Below are positions 20,764 to 29,155 of a stretch of 64,000 nt of DNA, piece after piece. The DNA lies in the NCBI GenBank assembly GCA_963721445.1, contig CAVRIZ010000005.1, positions 1 to 64,000 of the forward strand, in the 5' to 3' direction. How positions within the stretch are numbered: position 1 is the first letter of the stretch; each line of letters begins with the position of its first letter. The translations under genes and the position numbers were made by a program. The stretch is from DAIOEK01 sp963721445 (GTDB lineage Bacteria; Chloroflexota; Anaerolineae; Anaerolineales; Anaerolineaceae). The notes under the pieces were generated by a model that had not been told where the DNA came from, did not search any database, and saw nothing but the letters and a program-made list of their open reading frames with translations.

Positions 20764-21139
20764 TTGATTAGCGTTGTCACATTTTGGAATATACTATGCG
20801 CAGTTGAGTTTATTCTTAATCCTGGAAGATATGCTACTTCATTTGATCTGGCTGGAGATACAGGAAATGCAGTTATTCGTTCCCTGGGTGTCCTGTTTAT
20901 CATGTGGAACGTCCCTTATCTCCTGGCAATCATTCACCCATATCGCTGGCGAATACTTGTGATTGCGGCAATTGTGATGCAGTTGATCGGGTGCATTGGA
21001 GAAGTATGGATCCGTTCGCAAATCCACCCAGTCCTCCATGATGAGCCTTTCCATCCAGCGATTTGTTGTTTTTGATCTTGCAGGCCTTCTACTCTTGGTA
21101 TTGTCTTTCCTGCTACTACATCCCAAACAGGAGAACTGA
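20764..21139 (+). pseudogene. small integral membrane protein (frameshifted), function unknown
   Basis: About 125 residues with four hydrophobic segments (for example SVVTFWNILCAVEFIL, LGVLFIMWNVPYLLAI, ILVIAAIVMQLIGC and FDLAGLLLLVLSFLLL). A one-base shift near 21,035 must be corrected to join IRSQIHPV to SIQRFVVFDLAG and reach TGA 21,137-21,139. TTG 20,764 is the first start in frame, but similar coding extends upstream to about 20,716, so the real N-terminus may be earlier. It lies two bases before the sulfurtransferase ATG, suggesting co-transcription. I do not recognise the family. Confidence 0.5.
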
Positions 21140-21141
21140 CG

Positions 21142-21990
21142 ATGTCCAATGTACTTATTGAAACGCAAACACTAGAAGAGCATTTATCCGACCCTAATTG
21201 GGTTGTCGTTGACTGCCGCTTCGAATTAGCCGATCCGACATCTGGAATTGAACAATACCAGGAAGGACACATTCCAGGTGCCTTTTATGCGGATCTCAAC
21301 TTGGATCTGGCATCCAAACCAACCCCAACCAGTGGCAGGCACCCCTTGCCAAGTATCGAGCGATTTCGAAAATTACTGCAATCATGGGGTGTACAGCCTG
21401 AAACGCAGGTGGTCACTTATGATTCTGAAGGTGGCGCCATGGCTGCCGGGAGGCTGTGGTGGCTCATCCGTGCATGTGGTCACACCAAAGTATCGATATT
21501 AAATGGTGGCTTCCCAAAATGGTTGCTTGAAGATCGTCGCCTTGATTCAGATCCTCCCAAAACGAGGAAGGCAAGCAATATTCCATATTCCTATTCTCCT
21601 GATTGGATACTGACCGCTGAAAAAGTAGATAGGTTGCGAAGAAGACCAGATTGGCTGGTAGTCGATTTAAGGGCGGAAAATCGATTTTATGCGATGCAGG
21701 AAATGATCGATAACACAGCTGGACATATCCCGGGTGCCATAAATTTGGGTTATAGTTCCATTCTGAATCCGGATGGAACCTACAAGGACCCTGATGAGCT
21801 TAAAACGATATATAAAACACTGCTCAAACAGATTTAGCCGGACCATGCCATTTTTTATTGCGGATCAGGCGTCACTTCGGTCATCCATCTCATCGCTATG
21901 GAGCACGCTGGAATTCAGATTGGAAAGCTATTCGCCGGATCCTGGAGTGAATGGATCCGAGATCCCAACCGAGAAATTGCCGTTAAATAA
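21142..21990 (+). pseudogene. two-domain sulfurtransferase (thiosulfate/3-mercaptopyruvate type) with in-frame TAG
   Basis: Two rhodanese domains: the first with VVVDCRFELADP, HIPGAFYADLNLDL and YDSEGGAMAAGRLWWL, the second with VVDLRAENRF, HIPGAINLGYSS and the active-site loop YCGSGVTSVIHL (Cys240). The catalytic loop lies after an in-frame TAG at 21,835-21,837 (codon 232). The frame is otherwise uninterrupted to TAA 21,988-21,990, and gives a normal length of 282 residues. As written, the product would lack the catalytic cysteine. A base-calling error or a true nonsense mutation would both explain it. Family members move sulfane sulfur to cyanide, thiols or other acceptors. Confidence 0.8.
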
Positions 21991-21996
21991 ACAACA

Positions 21997-22018
21997 GCCA
22001 GGCCTTGATTAGCCTGGC
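21997..22018. terminator. bidirectional terminator between sulfurtransferase and modA
   Basis: GCCAGGC (21,997-22,003) pairs perfectly with GCCTGGC (22,012-22,018) around an 8-nt loop, and the flanking AACA/TGTT extends the pairing. TTTGTTGG follows on the plus strand. It sits between convergent genes and can serve both. Confidence 0.7.
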
Positions 22019-22037
22019 GTTTGTTGGATTATCAGTC

Positions 22038-22934
22038 TTATTTGACTGGTATAAACCCATGTTTTGCAAGGATCTCCTGCCCTGTCGGAGAGAGTACAAA
22101 TTCCACAAATTTTGCTGCCAGTTCTGGTTCCTTGCTGATATTCAATGCGGCGATTGGATATTTAGCGACAGTGTTTAGGGCATCTGGAATGGCAATCATC
22201 TCTACTTTGTTCTTTACATCCCCGGTTACATCGCTGAAGTACACAATTCCCGCATCAGCTTCACCGAGAGACACTTTGGCGAGAACTGATTTGACATTAT
22301 CTTCGTAGGAAACTACATTTTTGAGTACCAAATCCTGAAAATCGACACCAATTGTAGGTTCGGCAGCCGCTTTCGTAAGGAATTCAATCGAATATTGCCC
22401 AACCGGGACTTGTTTGGAAGCCAGTACCAGTTTGAGGTTTGATTTAGATAGATCGATAAATTCTTTAATTCCGGCCGGATTTTGCTTTGGATAGATAACC
22501 ACCAGCTTGTTTTCCGCGAAAACTTTTTGGGTTTCTTGAGTCACCTGCCCTGATTCGATCACGGCATCCATATATTTCTTACTGGCACTGGCAAACACAT
22601 CGACCGGAGCATCCTGTTGGATCTGTTGCGCTAATTGCTGTGATCCTCCAAAACCAAATTCAACTGTAGTGTTGGGATTTTGCTCTTCAAATAATTTCCC
22701 TATTTCGGTAAACGATTCTGTTAAAGATGCGGCTGCCATGACCGTGATTTTCCCTTCCGGACCCGTTTCTGTGGAAACCAGGATCGACGCCGTACTAGTG
22801 GGTAGTTGGGGAACTTCAATAGTGGCTTCAGGAACAGCAGGAATCGTGGATGATGGTGAAACTGTTCCCTGAGTACAGCCTGTAATGAGTACGACTAAGA
22901 ATAAAAGCGGTAATATGATATTTTGGCTCTTCAT
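22038..22934 (-). CDS. modA: molybdate/tungstate ABC transporter substrate-binding lipoprotein ModA
   Basis: A lipoprotein signal ends in LITGC. The mature part opens ITVMAAASLTESFTEIGKLF and continues VEFGFGGSQQLAQQIQ and APVDVFASASKKYMDA, the standard ModA ligand-site segments. The C-terminus reads LAAKFVEFVLSPTGQEIL. It captures molybdate or tungstate outside the membrane for a ModBC permease. No modB or modC gene lies next to it, so the permease must be elsewhere or absent. ATG 22,934 was chosen because the lipobox then sits about 20 residues in. The AT-rich palindrome just upstream may be its operator. Confidence 0.85.
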   Translation of the reverse strand: MKSQNIILPLLFLVVLITGCTQGTVSPSSTIPAVPEATIEVPQLPTSTASILVSTETGPEGKITVMAAASLTESFTEIGKLFEEQNPNTTVEFGFGGSQQLAQQIQQDAPVDVFASASKKYMDAVIESGQVTQETQKVFAENKLVVIYPKQNPAGIKEFIDLSKSNLKLVLASKQVPVGQYSIEFLTKAAAEPTIGVDFQDLVLKNVVSYEDNVKSVLAKVSLGEADAGIVYFSDVTGDVKNKVEMIAIPDALNTVAKYPIAALNISKEPELAAKFVEFVLSPTGQEILAKHGFIPVK

Positions 22935-22966
22935 ATTTCTTCCTACACTATTCAATGTTTGAGTAT

Positions 22967-22988
22967 TTATAATATTAGTATTATAACA
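22967..22988 (-). promoter_or_regulatory. extended -10 promoter overlapped by a perfect AT-rich palindrome (modA)
   Basis: On the minus strand TGTTATAAT (complement of 22,980-22,988) is a perfect extended -10. It overlaps TTATAATA-TTAG-TATTATAA (22,967-22,986), an inverted repeat with 8-bp arms. The palindrome covers the -10 and the expected start site, the position expected for a repressor operator. It resembles AT-rich ModE-type boxes only loosely. Confidence 0.45.
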
Positions 22989-23138
22989 TCCACTTCTGGG
23001 GATAGCATTGAATAATCGTCCTGCCGTCAACGAAGAATGTCACTACTTTACCATCATCATTCCTGACTTTTCCGTCCGAAGGAATATGGAATAAATAATT
23101 AGTGTATACTTTTATTTTGAACGCCTTTATATTCTTCG

Positions 23139-23156
23139 GCGTGGAATTATTCACGC
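23139..23156. promoter_or_regulatory. inverted repeat in the leader of the acyl-CoA synthetase gene
   Basis: GCGTGGAAT-T-ATTCACGC forms an 8-bp hairpin with one bulged G, ending 28 bp before the GTG start. It could be an operator or an mRNA hairpin. No clear -35/-10 pair could be placed around it. Confidence 0.3.
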
Positions 23157-23184
23157 TTAATCCAATATTTTTCCGGAGGATCTA

Positions 23185-25296
23185 GTGAAAGAGGACCAAT
23201 TAAACAGCTTGATGAAGCCAAAAAGCCTGGCCATCATTGGAGCATCCGCCAAACCGGGTAAGATCGGATACACCGTAATTAAGAATCTCATCGATAGCGG
23301 TTATGAGGGAAAAGTATACCCCATCAATCCAGAAGCCGATGAGATCCTTGGTTTAAAAGTGTATAAGTCTGTATCAGAGGTTCCGGGTGAGATTGACGCA
23401 GCAGTAATCACAATCCCAGCCAAAGTAGTCCTCCCTGCTGTGGAAGAATGCGGGCAAAAAGGTGTTAAAGCCCTCATCATCATTACCTCCGGTTTCAGTG
23501 AAACAGGGAATAAGGACCTTGAAAAACAACTAGTAGACCTCGCGCACCAAAAAGGGATGTGCGTCTTGGGTCCAAACATAGTTGGCACCCTGTCCAACTC
23601 AGATAAAATGAATGCCTCTTTTGCACCTTTCCTACCATTAAACGGAAAAGCATCTTTGCTTACCCAGAGCGGTGCGTTATTGATTGCCATTGATGCCGCA
23701 ACGTTTACTCGCGGCGTAGGTTTCGATAAATTGATCTCCCTAGGCAACATGTCTGATGTCGATTTTGGCGATCTGATCGAATGGCTGGACAAAGATCCCA
23801 ACACCTCTTGCATTTGTCTGTATATCGAAGGGATCAAAGACGGCCGTAAATTTATGGAAGCCTGCCAAAATGCATCAACACCAGTCATCGCCTTGAAAGC
23901 AGGTGTTTCTGCTCACGGAGCCGCCGCTGCCGCATCACATACGGGCTCTCTGGCTGGTTCGGGCAAGGTGTACGACGCAGCCTTCATGCAGGCTGGCGTT
24001 GTCCGAGCTACTGACCTAAACAATTTGTTTGACCGTACTCTTGCTCTATCTCTTCAACCACCACTTAAAGGTGAAAATTTGCTGGTGATCACCAATGGCG
24101 GTGGCGTAGGCGTCTTAGCCACCGATGCCGCTGAACGCTTTGGTGTGCCCCTGAAATTCGCCCCTGAAGATGTGCAAACGGAATTAAAGAAGAACATGCC
24201 CGAATATGGCTCAGCCAAGAACCCGGTTGACCTAACTGGTATGGCGGGAAATGATTGGTATTATGCCTCCACCAAGTTCGCATACGCTCACAAATGGACC
24301 GATGGTCTGGTTGTGCTGTATTGCGAAACAGCCCAAACCAATCCACAGCAAATCGCGGAATCGATCCATAGAGCTGTAACTGAAACTGGTATCACCCATA
24401 AACCGGTGACGGTATCCTTCGTAGGTGGCGAAAAGTCCGACAACGCCATGCGGTGGCTTGTGGATAACGGCATCCCCGCCTACAATGCTCCCGACCTGGC
24501 GATGAACGCGATGGCTACCTTACATGAGTTCGCTCACATGAAACAAATGATGAATCATACTCATGTAGCCAGTGACACGGCAGGAAATAAAATAGCCCGA
24601 GATATCATTGCGAAAGCCCGCAAAGATGGACGCGATGCGCTGACTGAAGTAGAGTCAAAAGAAGTCTTTACTGCGTATGGTCTGCCTGTCGCTCCCACTT
24701 TCCTTGCGAAGAGTGAAGAAGAAGCAGTCGCTCTTGCCAAAAAGATTGGGTATCCGGTCGTTATGAAGATAGTCTCACCGCAAATTCTGCATAAATCAGA
24801 CGCCGGTGGGGTAAAAGTAAATGTAAAAGATGAAGCTGCCGTACGAGAGACATATAAAACCATCTTAGCGAATGCAAAGAATTACAAAGCAGATGCCAAT
24901 ATTCATGGGATTGCGATTCAGGAAATGGCTCCCTGGGGTACAGAAACCATTATCGGTTCCGTCAATGACGCCACATTTGGTCCTACCATCATGTTCGGTC
25001 TGGGTGGAATCTTCGTTGAGGTGTTGAAAGACGTGACTTTCCGGGTTGCTCCCGTTTCTCCAGAACAGGCTGAAATTATGCTTGGCGAAATTCGCGGTGC
25101 GCCTATTCTGGCTGGAGCTCGCGGGGAAGCACCCCGCGACCGTAAAGTCCTTGCGACCATCCTCAGCAAATACGCCACCATGATCCACGACCTGGCGGAT
25201 GAAATCAGCGAGACTGACGCCAATCCTGTACTTGTCTACGAAGAAGGTAAAGGCGTAAAGGTAGTTGATGCCCGCGTAATTCTAAAAGTAAAGTAA
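23185..25296 (+). CDS. ADP-forming acetate/acyl-CoA synthetase, fused alpha-beta subunit
   Basis: This 703-residue protein converts acyl-CoA, ADP and phosphate to carboxylate, CoA and ATP, the energy-saving step of acetate formation in many anaerobes and archaea. Residues 1-130 are a CoA-binding Rossmann domain (LAIIGASAKPGKIGYTV). The succinyl-CoA-synthetase-like part carries the phospho-His in AAAASHTGSLAGSG. Residues about 480-703 are the ATP-grasp domain (AYGLPVAPTF, YPVVMKIVSPQILHKSDAGG, FGLGGIFVEVLKD). GTG 23,185 is set by GGAGG at the right distance. It is a single gene with a strong terminator. Acetate is the likeliest substrate, but branched or aryl acids are possible. Confidence 0.85.
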   Translation: MKEDQLNSLMKPKSLAIIGASAKPGKIGYTVIKNLIDSGYEGKVYPINPEADEILGLKVYKSVSEVPGEIDAAVITIPAKVVLPAVEECGQKGVKALIIITSGFSETGNKDLEKQLVDLAHQKGMCVLGPNIVGTLSNSDKMNASFAPFLPLNGKASLLTQSGALLIAIDAATFTRGVGFDKLISLGNMSDVDFGDLIEWLDKDPNTSCICLYIEGIKDGRKFMEACQNASTPVIALKAGVSAHGAAAAASHTGSLAGSGKVYDAAFMQAGVVRATDLNNLFDRTLALSLQPPLKGENLLVITNGGGVGVLATDAAERFGVPLKFAPEDVQTELKKNMPEYGSAKNPVDLTGMAGNDWYYASTKFAYAHKWTDGLVVLYCETAQTNPQQIAESIHRAVTETGITHKPVTVSFVGGEKSDNAMRWLVDNGIPAYNAPDLAMNAMATLHEFAHMKQMMNHTHVASDTAGNKIARDIIAKARKDGRDALTEVESKEVFTAYGLPVAPTFLAKSEEEAVALAKKIGYPVVMKIVSPQILHKSDAGGVKVNVKDEAAVRETYKTILANAKNYKADANIHGIAIQEMAPWGTETIIGSVNDATFGPTIMFGLGGIFVEVLKDVTFRVAPVSPEQAEIMLGEIRGAPILAGARGEAPRDRKVLATILSKYATMIHDLADEISETDANPVLVYEEGKGVKVVDARVILKVK

Positions 25297-25313
25297 TTCA
25301 TCAATGGTACATC

Positions 25314-25339
25314 AGTCCCGGATCTTAGGATCCGGGACT
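25314..25339 (+). terminator. rho-independent terminator after the acyl-CoA synthetase
   Basis: AGTCCCGGATC-TTAG-GATCCGGGACT is a perfect 11-bp stem with a 4-nt loop, followed by TTTTAA. It lies 17 bp after the stop codon. Confidence 0.9.
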
Positions 25340-25417
25340 TTTTAATTGAGTCAGACCAAGTCGTGCACGAAGGTGTTTTCAATCCAAAATATCTGTATAA
25401 TTATGCAGGAGATCATC

Positions 25418-25678
25418 ATGGAAGAAAAAATAATTTCCATCTATCAGGTTCACGGAAAATTGGAAGCGGAACTTATCAAAACCTATCTGGAAGCGCACGG
25501 AATTCCCACCGGACTGGCACAGGAGAGCGCTGGTATTACCTATGGACTGACATTTGGTTCCCTGGGCAAAGTGGATATCTTGGTTGCGGAGAAATATGAA
25601 CAAGCCGCAAAAGACCTTCTGGATGAATATGAAAATGGAACGAATATTCCTGCCGATGATCAAACCCCGGATGCGTGA
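25418..25678 (+). CDS. DUF2007-type small signal-transducing domain protein
   Basis: An 86-residue soluble protein. IISIYQVHGKLEAELIKTYLEAHGIPTGL and then VDILVAEKYEQAAKDLL match the beta-alpha-beta layout of DUF2007 (also called putative prokaryotic signal-transducing domain). Its biochemical role is unknown. ATG 25,418 follows AGGAGA; in-frame codons further upstream lack a ribosome site. The stop overlaps a GTG of the next gene, so it is probably co-transcribed with the PH-domain protein. Confidence 0.7.
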   Translation: MEEKIISIYQVHGKLEAELIKTYLEAHGIPTGLAQESAGITYGLTFGSLGKVDILVAEKYEQAAKDLLDEYENGTNIPADDQTPDA

Positions 25679-25686
25679 GGCAAATT

Positions 25687-26325
25687 ATGACTGATTCATA
25701 CACAAATTCTCTGCTAGGTAAGGAAGAACACATCAATTTAGTATCCAGGCAACACTGGCTGGTTCTATTCTCGATGATCCTCCCAGAATTAGCCATCATG
25801 ATTTTGTTAATCGCCGGTATATCCATATCCCTGATCACTTTCAAATCTGAATGGATATGGTTTGTATTCATTGTTTTGATTCTTCCGGTTTTATCCATGG
25901 TTCGAGACTGGCTCATCTGGTGGAATAAACAATATATCATCACAAATCGCAGGGTGATCAAAATCGCGGGAATCATCAACAAAGACGTGACTGATTCATC
26001 ACTTGAAAAGGTGAACGACGTTAAGCTGGTTCAATCTTTCTGGGGCCGATTGTTGAATTATGGGAACGTCCACATTATGACAGCCAGTGAATTGGGGATA
26101 AACTTATTCAGTCAAATCGCCGATCCGATCAAATTCAAGACGACCATGTTAGATGCCAAGGAAAAGGAAGAATCTGAAATTGGAGATGCCATAAAATCTG
26201 GAATGAATTCCAGCTCAGCCCCTGATATTATTCTAAAGTTGGGTGGTTTGCGGGATAAGGGATTAATCAGTGAAGATGAATTTCAACAGAAGAAAAAAGA
26301 AATTCTAACGAAAATGACTCCATAA
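25687..26325 (+). CDS. bacterial PH-domain membrane protein with C-terminal SHOCT-like tail
   Basis: Two membrane segments (about residues 25-45 and 52-72) precede a bPH2/YdbT-like domain with the family signature ITNRRVIKIAGIINKDVTDSSLEKVNDVKL, whose start is YIITNRRVIK. The C-terminal 35 residues, LGGLRDKGLISEDEFQQKKKEIL, form a SHOCT motif often found at the ends of oligomeric membrane proteins. The function is unknown, possibly membrane stress related. ATG 25,687 has TGAGG upstream; a GTG at 25,675 overlaps the previous stop. A strong terminator follows. Confidence 0.75.
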   Translation: MTDSYTNSLLGKEEHINLVSRQHWLVLFSMILPELAIMILLIAGISISLITFKSEWIWFVFIVLILPVLSMVRDWLIWWNKQYIITNRRVIKIAGIINKDVTDSSLEKVNDVKLVQSFWGRLLNYGNVHIMTASELGINLFSQIADPIKFKTTMLDAKEKEESEIGDAIKSGMNSSSAPDIILKLGGLRDKGLISEDEFQQKKKEILTKMTP

Positions 26326-26330
26326 TTCGA

Positions 26331-26357
26331 AAGACTGCCGGACAATCCGGCAGTCTT
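26331..26357. terminator. bidirectional rho-independent terminator
   Basis: AAGACTGCCGGA-CAA-TCCGGCAGTCTT is a perfect 12-bp stem with a 3-nt loop followed by CTATATAG. It lies between the PH-domain gene and the convergent DUF2179 gene. Confidence 0.85.
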
Positions 26358-26415
26358 CTATATAGATCTAGATTTCTATTGAATTAATAGATTTGTTACC
26401 CATCTACAGAGATCA

Positions 26416-26994
26416 TTACTTCTTTTTATGAATTGGAACCCTCTCTGGGAAGACTCCCTTTTCCAGAGAACGAACATCTTCCATGGTGATGAACGCTTTG
26501 GGCTGAATATTGCGGATAATTTGCAATGCCATTTGCGCATCTTTTCTCGGAACAACGGTAAAAATTAAATGGACCTGACCCAAAGAACCTTCCCCCGGAA
26601 TTTTGGTCACCCCAAAACCGGCATGTCGGAGGCTTGAAGCGACTTCTTCCCCACCCTCCTGAATAATTGTCCGAATCAAGACATTGCCGATCGCTAATTT
26701 ATCTTCAATGAACATACCCACATAGTTTCCAACTGCGAAACCTGCTGCATATCCAATATACGAGATGGGGCTATGGAGATGTTGTACCAGCTGACCGACA
26801 GCGACAATCCAAATAAATACCTCCACAAATCCCAACAATGGGGCAATTCTCCGTTGCCCACGATTTACCAATATTATCCGGATGGTGCCCAGGGTCACGT
26901 CACATATCCGGGCAAGGAAGATCATGATCGGGAGGATCACCCAGGCATAGTAATCAAATTGTGCTCCAACGAGAGATTCCAAGAATTCTTGCAT
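26416..26994 (-). CDS. DUF2179/DUF5698 (UPF0316-type) membrane protein
   Basis: About 192 residues. The N-terminal half has three membrane segments (WVILPIMIFLARICDVTLGT, LLGFVEVFIWIVAVGQLV, IGYAAGFAVGNYVGMFIED). The C-terminal half is a DUF2179 cytoplasmic domain (VLIRTIIQEGGEEVASSLRH, LIFTVVPRKDAQMALQII), related to the end domain of YitT-type proteins. Its molecular role is unknown. ATG 26,994 is fixed by GGAGG four bases before it; an ATG at 27,012 has no such site. It lies 35 bp after the ATP-grasp gene on the same strand, so it is probably the last gene of the cobalamin/opine operon. Confidence 0.75.
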   Translation of the reverse strand: MQEFLESLVGAQFDYYAWVILPIMIFLARICDVTLGTIRIILVNRGQRRIAPLLGFVEVFIWIVAVGQLVQHLHSPISYIGYAAGFAVGNYVGMFIEDKLAIGNVLIRTIIQEGGEEVASSLRHAGFGVTKIPGEGSLGQVHLIFTVVPRKDAQMALQIIRNIQPKAFITMEDVRSLEKGVFPERVPIHKKK

Positions 26995-27029
26995 CAGACC
27001 TCCGGGCAACATGGATGTGCCGGTACCGC

Positions 27030-28043
27030 CTAAACTGAGATTGGTAAGGATGATTTATTAAAGTGAAACCCTGCAGCTGCCCACCTCGATATCGATGACT
27101 GTATTATGCGGCTAACGTACCCCTTTCTATCCAGGCCGGCCGATTTCGCGCAAGTATCAAACCAGAGATCGGGGAGCATCGGTTGACCGTTGATCTCGAT
27201 CGCATAGAATTCGCCACAGGAATAGAGCACATCCAAACGTGCATAGTCCATTACACCTGCCACTTCGACTGCTTGTCGGGCGAATTCCTGGATCCTGGCG
27301 AGCATTCTTTTTTCTTCCACTGGAATAGCCCGGGTGTGATGTTGATCTTTATCTGCGGTTGTAATGATTCTTTTTCCACTTTTTGAATCAAGGATGATCT
27401 CAGCAGGCATATACTGCCTGGAGGATCCATTTCCGATGATGGCGACCGTGTACTCATGTAGATTCGGGTCATCCCCCAGGTAAAATTCGAGGAAAACAGA
27501 ATGAAATTTGGGTAATACCTTTTCAATATAAGTTTTTGCCGATGCATTATCAGTCACAATTGATTCTTGTGAGAGACCGCGGCTATTCCCCTCCGCGCAT
27601 GGTTTAATAATCGCAGGGTATTCAAACCACGCACCGCTTTGATCAAATCCACTCTCCTGCTTAATGACCATCCAGTTTGGAGTGCTTACGTTATTCTTTT
27701 TCCACACCGCTTTGAGACGATCCTTAGCCAGAACAATATCCAATATTTCTGGATCGGAACCAATCCAGGGTAGGTTTATTTCTTTTACTATCTGATGACA
27801 ATTTTTTTCGTTGCCCTGAGTATCCCGTAAGTGGTATATCGAGCTCCAAATAATATCTGGTGTATACCTTTCCACTGCCTGAAGAAGATCAGCGACTGTA
27901 GAGCCGGTCCAGATGTGCACATTAAACCCAAGCTGAATCAGAGATTCTTGTAACTGGTGAATCCTTACGGGTGGTTGAGTTGGCTCGGATTCAGAAGGAG
28001 GGGAGCTGATCAAGACTTTCCTAACAACTGGATGTCCATCCAT
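27030..28043 (-). CDS. D-alanine-D-alanine-ligase-like ATP-grasp enzyme
   Basis: A 337-residue ATP-grasp protein. Ddl-type signatures are YPAIIKPCAEGNSRGLS (ATP lysine and glycine-rich loop), LHEYTVAIIGNG (Glu that contacts substrate), DYARLDVLYSCGEFYAIEIN with the metal ligands, and NGQPMLPDLWFDTCAKSAGL. The family joins a carboxylate, activated as acyl phosphate, to an amine. The N-terminal domain is diverged from cell-wall Ddl, and the gene is not in a mur/ddl context, so a different peptide-like product is likely. The start ATG overlaps the stop of the opine-dehydrogenase gene (TAATG), so the two are translated together. Confidence 0.8.
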   Translation of the reverse strand: MDGHPVVRKVLISSPPSESEPTQPPVRIHQLQESLIQLGFNVHIWTGSTVADLLQAVERYTPDIIWSSIYHLRDTQGNEKNCHQIVKEINLPWIGSDPEILDIVLAKDRLKAVWKKNNVSTPNWMVIKQESGFDQSGAWFEYPAIIKPCAEGNSRGLSQESIVTDNASAKTYIEKVLPKFHSVFLEFYLGDDPNLHEYTVAIIGNGSSRQYMPAEIILDSKSGKRIITTADKDQHHTRAIPVEEKRMLARIQEFARQAVEVAGVMDYARLDVLYSCGEFYAIEINGQPMLPDLWFDTCAKSAGLDRKGYVSRIIQSSISRWAAAGFHFNKSSLPISV

Positions 28044-29155
28044 TAAGCCTCCGCGAATACTCCGGTGGTCACGTAGTGAGTCAATTCACCAACACTTAGA
28101 TTATTAATCCCAAGTTTTTCCAGGGTTCTTCCCCGGCGCCAATAATCTGTCCGATGGATGATACAGGCCAACCGAATTATGGAATCCATTCCCCGCACGC
28201 TGACTCCATAGCGAGCTCCCAACGCTGCGATTGGTACCAGGCTCATTGGCACATCTTCGAAGATATAACGGTGATTTAACGTAGCCGGCGCTTTGATTCC
28301 ATAATAACCGGGTTGATTATGAATTGCTTCATGCAAGTCTTCCCCATCGGCGTTGTATGCCATTTTCAACCACTCTAATGAAGTACGTCCGCGAATACCC
28401 AGCGAGGCTGCGACAGTTACTCTCTCGCGGTCCAGGACCTCCAGTACGCGGGCGACGGAAGGGGTAACACCATCAATATAGAATTCAAAATCTCCATGTG
28501 TGGATTCTATGCGGCCAGCATTTAGAAGTGTGAGGGAAGGATGAAAGATCGCGCCCATATTATTCAAGCCCGTTTGCAAGACATTTCCGCCATCGATGTA
28601 CTGAGGATACGCCTCATGGATCATATCGAGAACCAGCCTCGTTCGGGTGGATGGGAGAGCAGCCAAAGGGACAGCTTCCTTAGTGCGGAAGATCCGAGCC
28701 TGGGCTGGACCATCTGACCGGGAGGCATAAATGAATGTTTCGGCTTCAGCCACTGTCACGTCTGCGGTGCAGTGCTCGTCATTCAATACCTTCTTAAACT
28801 CGATCGCGCCGCACGTCCGACCCGGATGCAACACGATGACCTGACCGTCTTTAAGATAGGGGGCGCATGTTTTCGCAATATCCGAATGAGCAGAGGACGG
28901 GACAACCACCATGATCATCTGGACACCCTCCAGACCTTCTTCAATATTGGAAGTCACCAAATTGAGTTTGCCGAATCCCCGCGCACCGGATTCCTGGCTC
29001 TCGAGATCAATCCCACCCAATTCTTTGATGAAGGAGATATGGTCAAGAGTGCGATTAAAAAGGTTTGTCTTGAAGCCCATTAGTCCCAAATGAGCAGCCA
29101 TTGCCTTACCACCATGTCCTGCGCCAATGACGAGGATACTCAATTTTGTGGTCAT
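28043..29155 (-). CDS. NAD(P)-dependent opine (octopine/nopaline-type) dehydrogenase family protein
   Basis: A 370-residue enzyme with a Rossmann start VIGAGHGGKAMAAHLGLMGF and the octopine-DH C-terminal domain GAIFHPSLTLLNAGRIES. The His of that segment is the expected catalytic residue. The family reductively condenses an amino acid with a 2-oxo acid using NAD(P)H to give an opine; some relatives simply reduce oxo acids. ATG 29,155 overlaps the stop of the upstream cobalamin gene (ATGA), and its stop overlaps the ATP-grasp start. The tight coupling suggests that all three act on one metabolite. Confidence 0.8.
   Translation of the reverse strand: MTTKLSILVIGAGHGGKAMAAHLGLMGFKTNLFNRTLDHISFIKELGGIDLESQESGARGFGKLNLVTSNIEEGLEGVQMIMVVVPSSAHSDIAKTCAPYLKDGQVIVLHPGRTCGAIEFKKVLNDEHCTADVTVAEAETFIYASRSDGPAQARIFRTKEAVPLAALPSTRTRLVLDMIHEAYPQYIDGGNVLQTGLNNMGAIFHPSLTLLNAGRIESTHGDFEFYIDGVTPSVARVLEVLDRERVTVAASLGIRGRTSLEWLKMAYNADGEDLHEAIHNQPGYYGIKAPATLNHRYIFEDVPMSLVPIAALGARYGVSVRGMDSIIRLACIIHRTDYWRRGRTLEKLGINNLSVGELTHYVTTGVFAEA

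Noticed and set aside
22038..22934. Complete molybdate ABC operon
   Set aside because: Only modA is present; the neighbours are a sulfurtransferase and an acyl-CoA synthetase.
27030..28043. Cell-wall D-Ala-D-Ala ligase (ddl)
   Set aside because: The fold matches, but the N-terminal domain is diverged and the gene is locked in an operon with an opine dehydrogenase and a B12 protein, not with mur genes.
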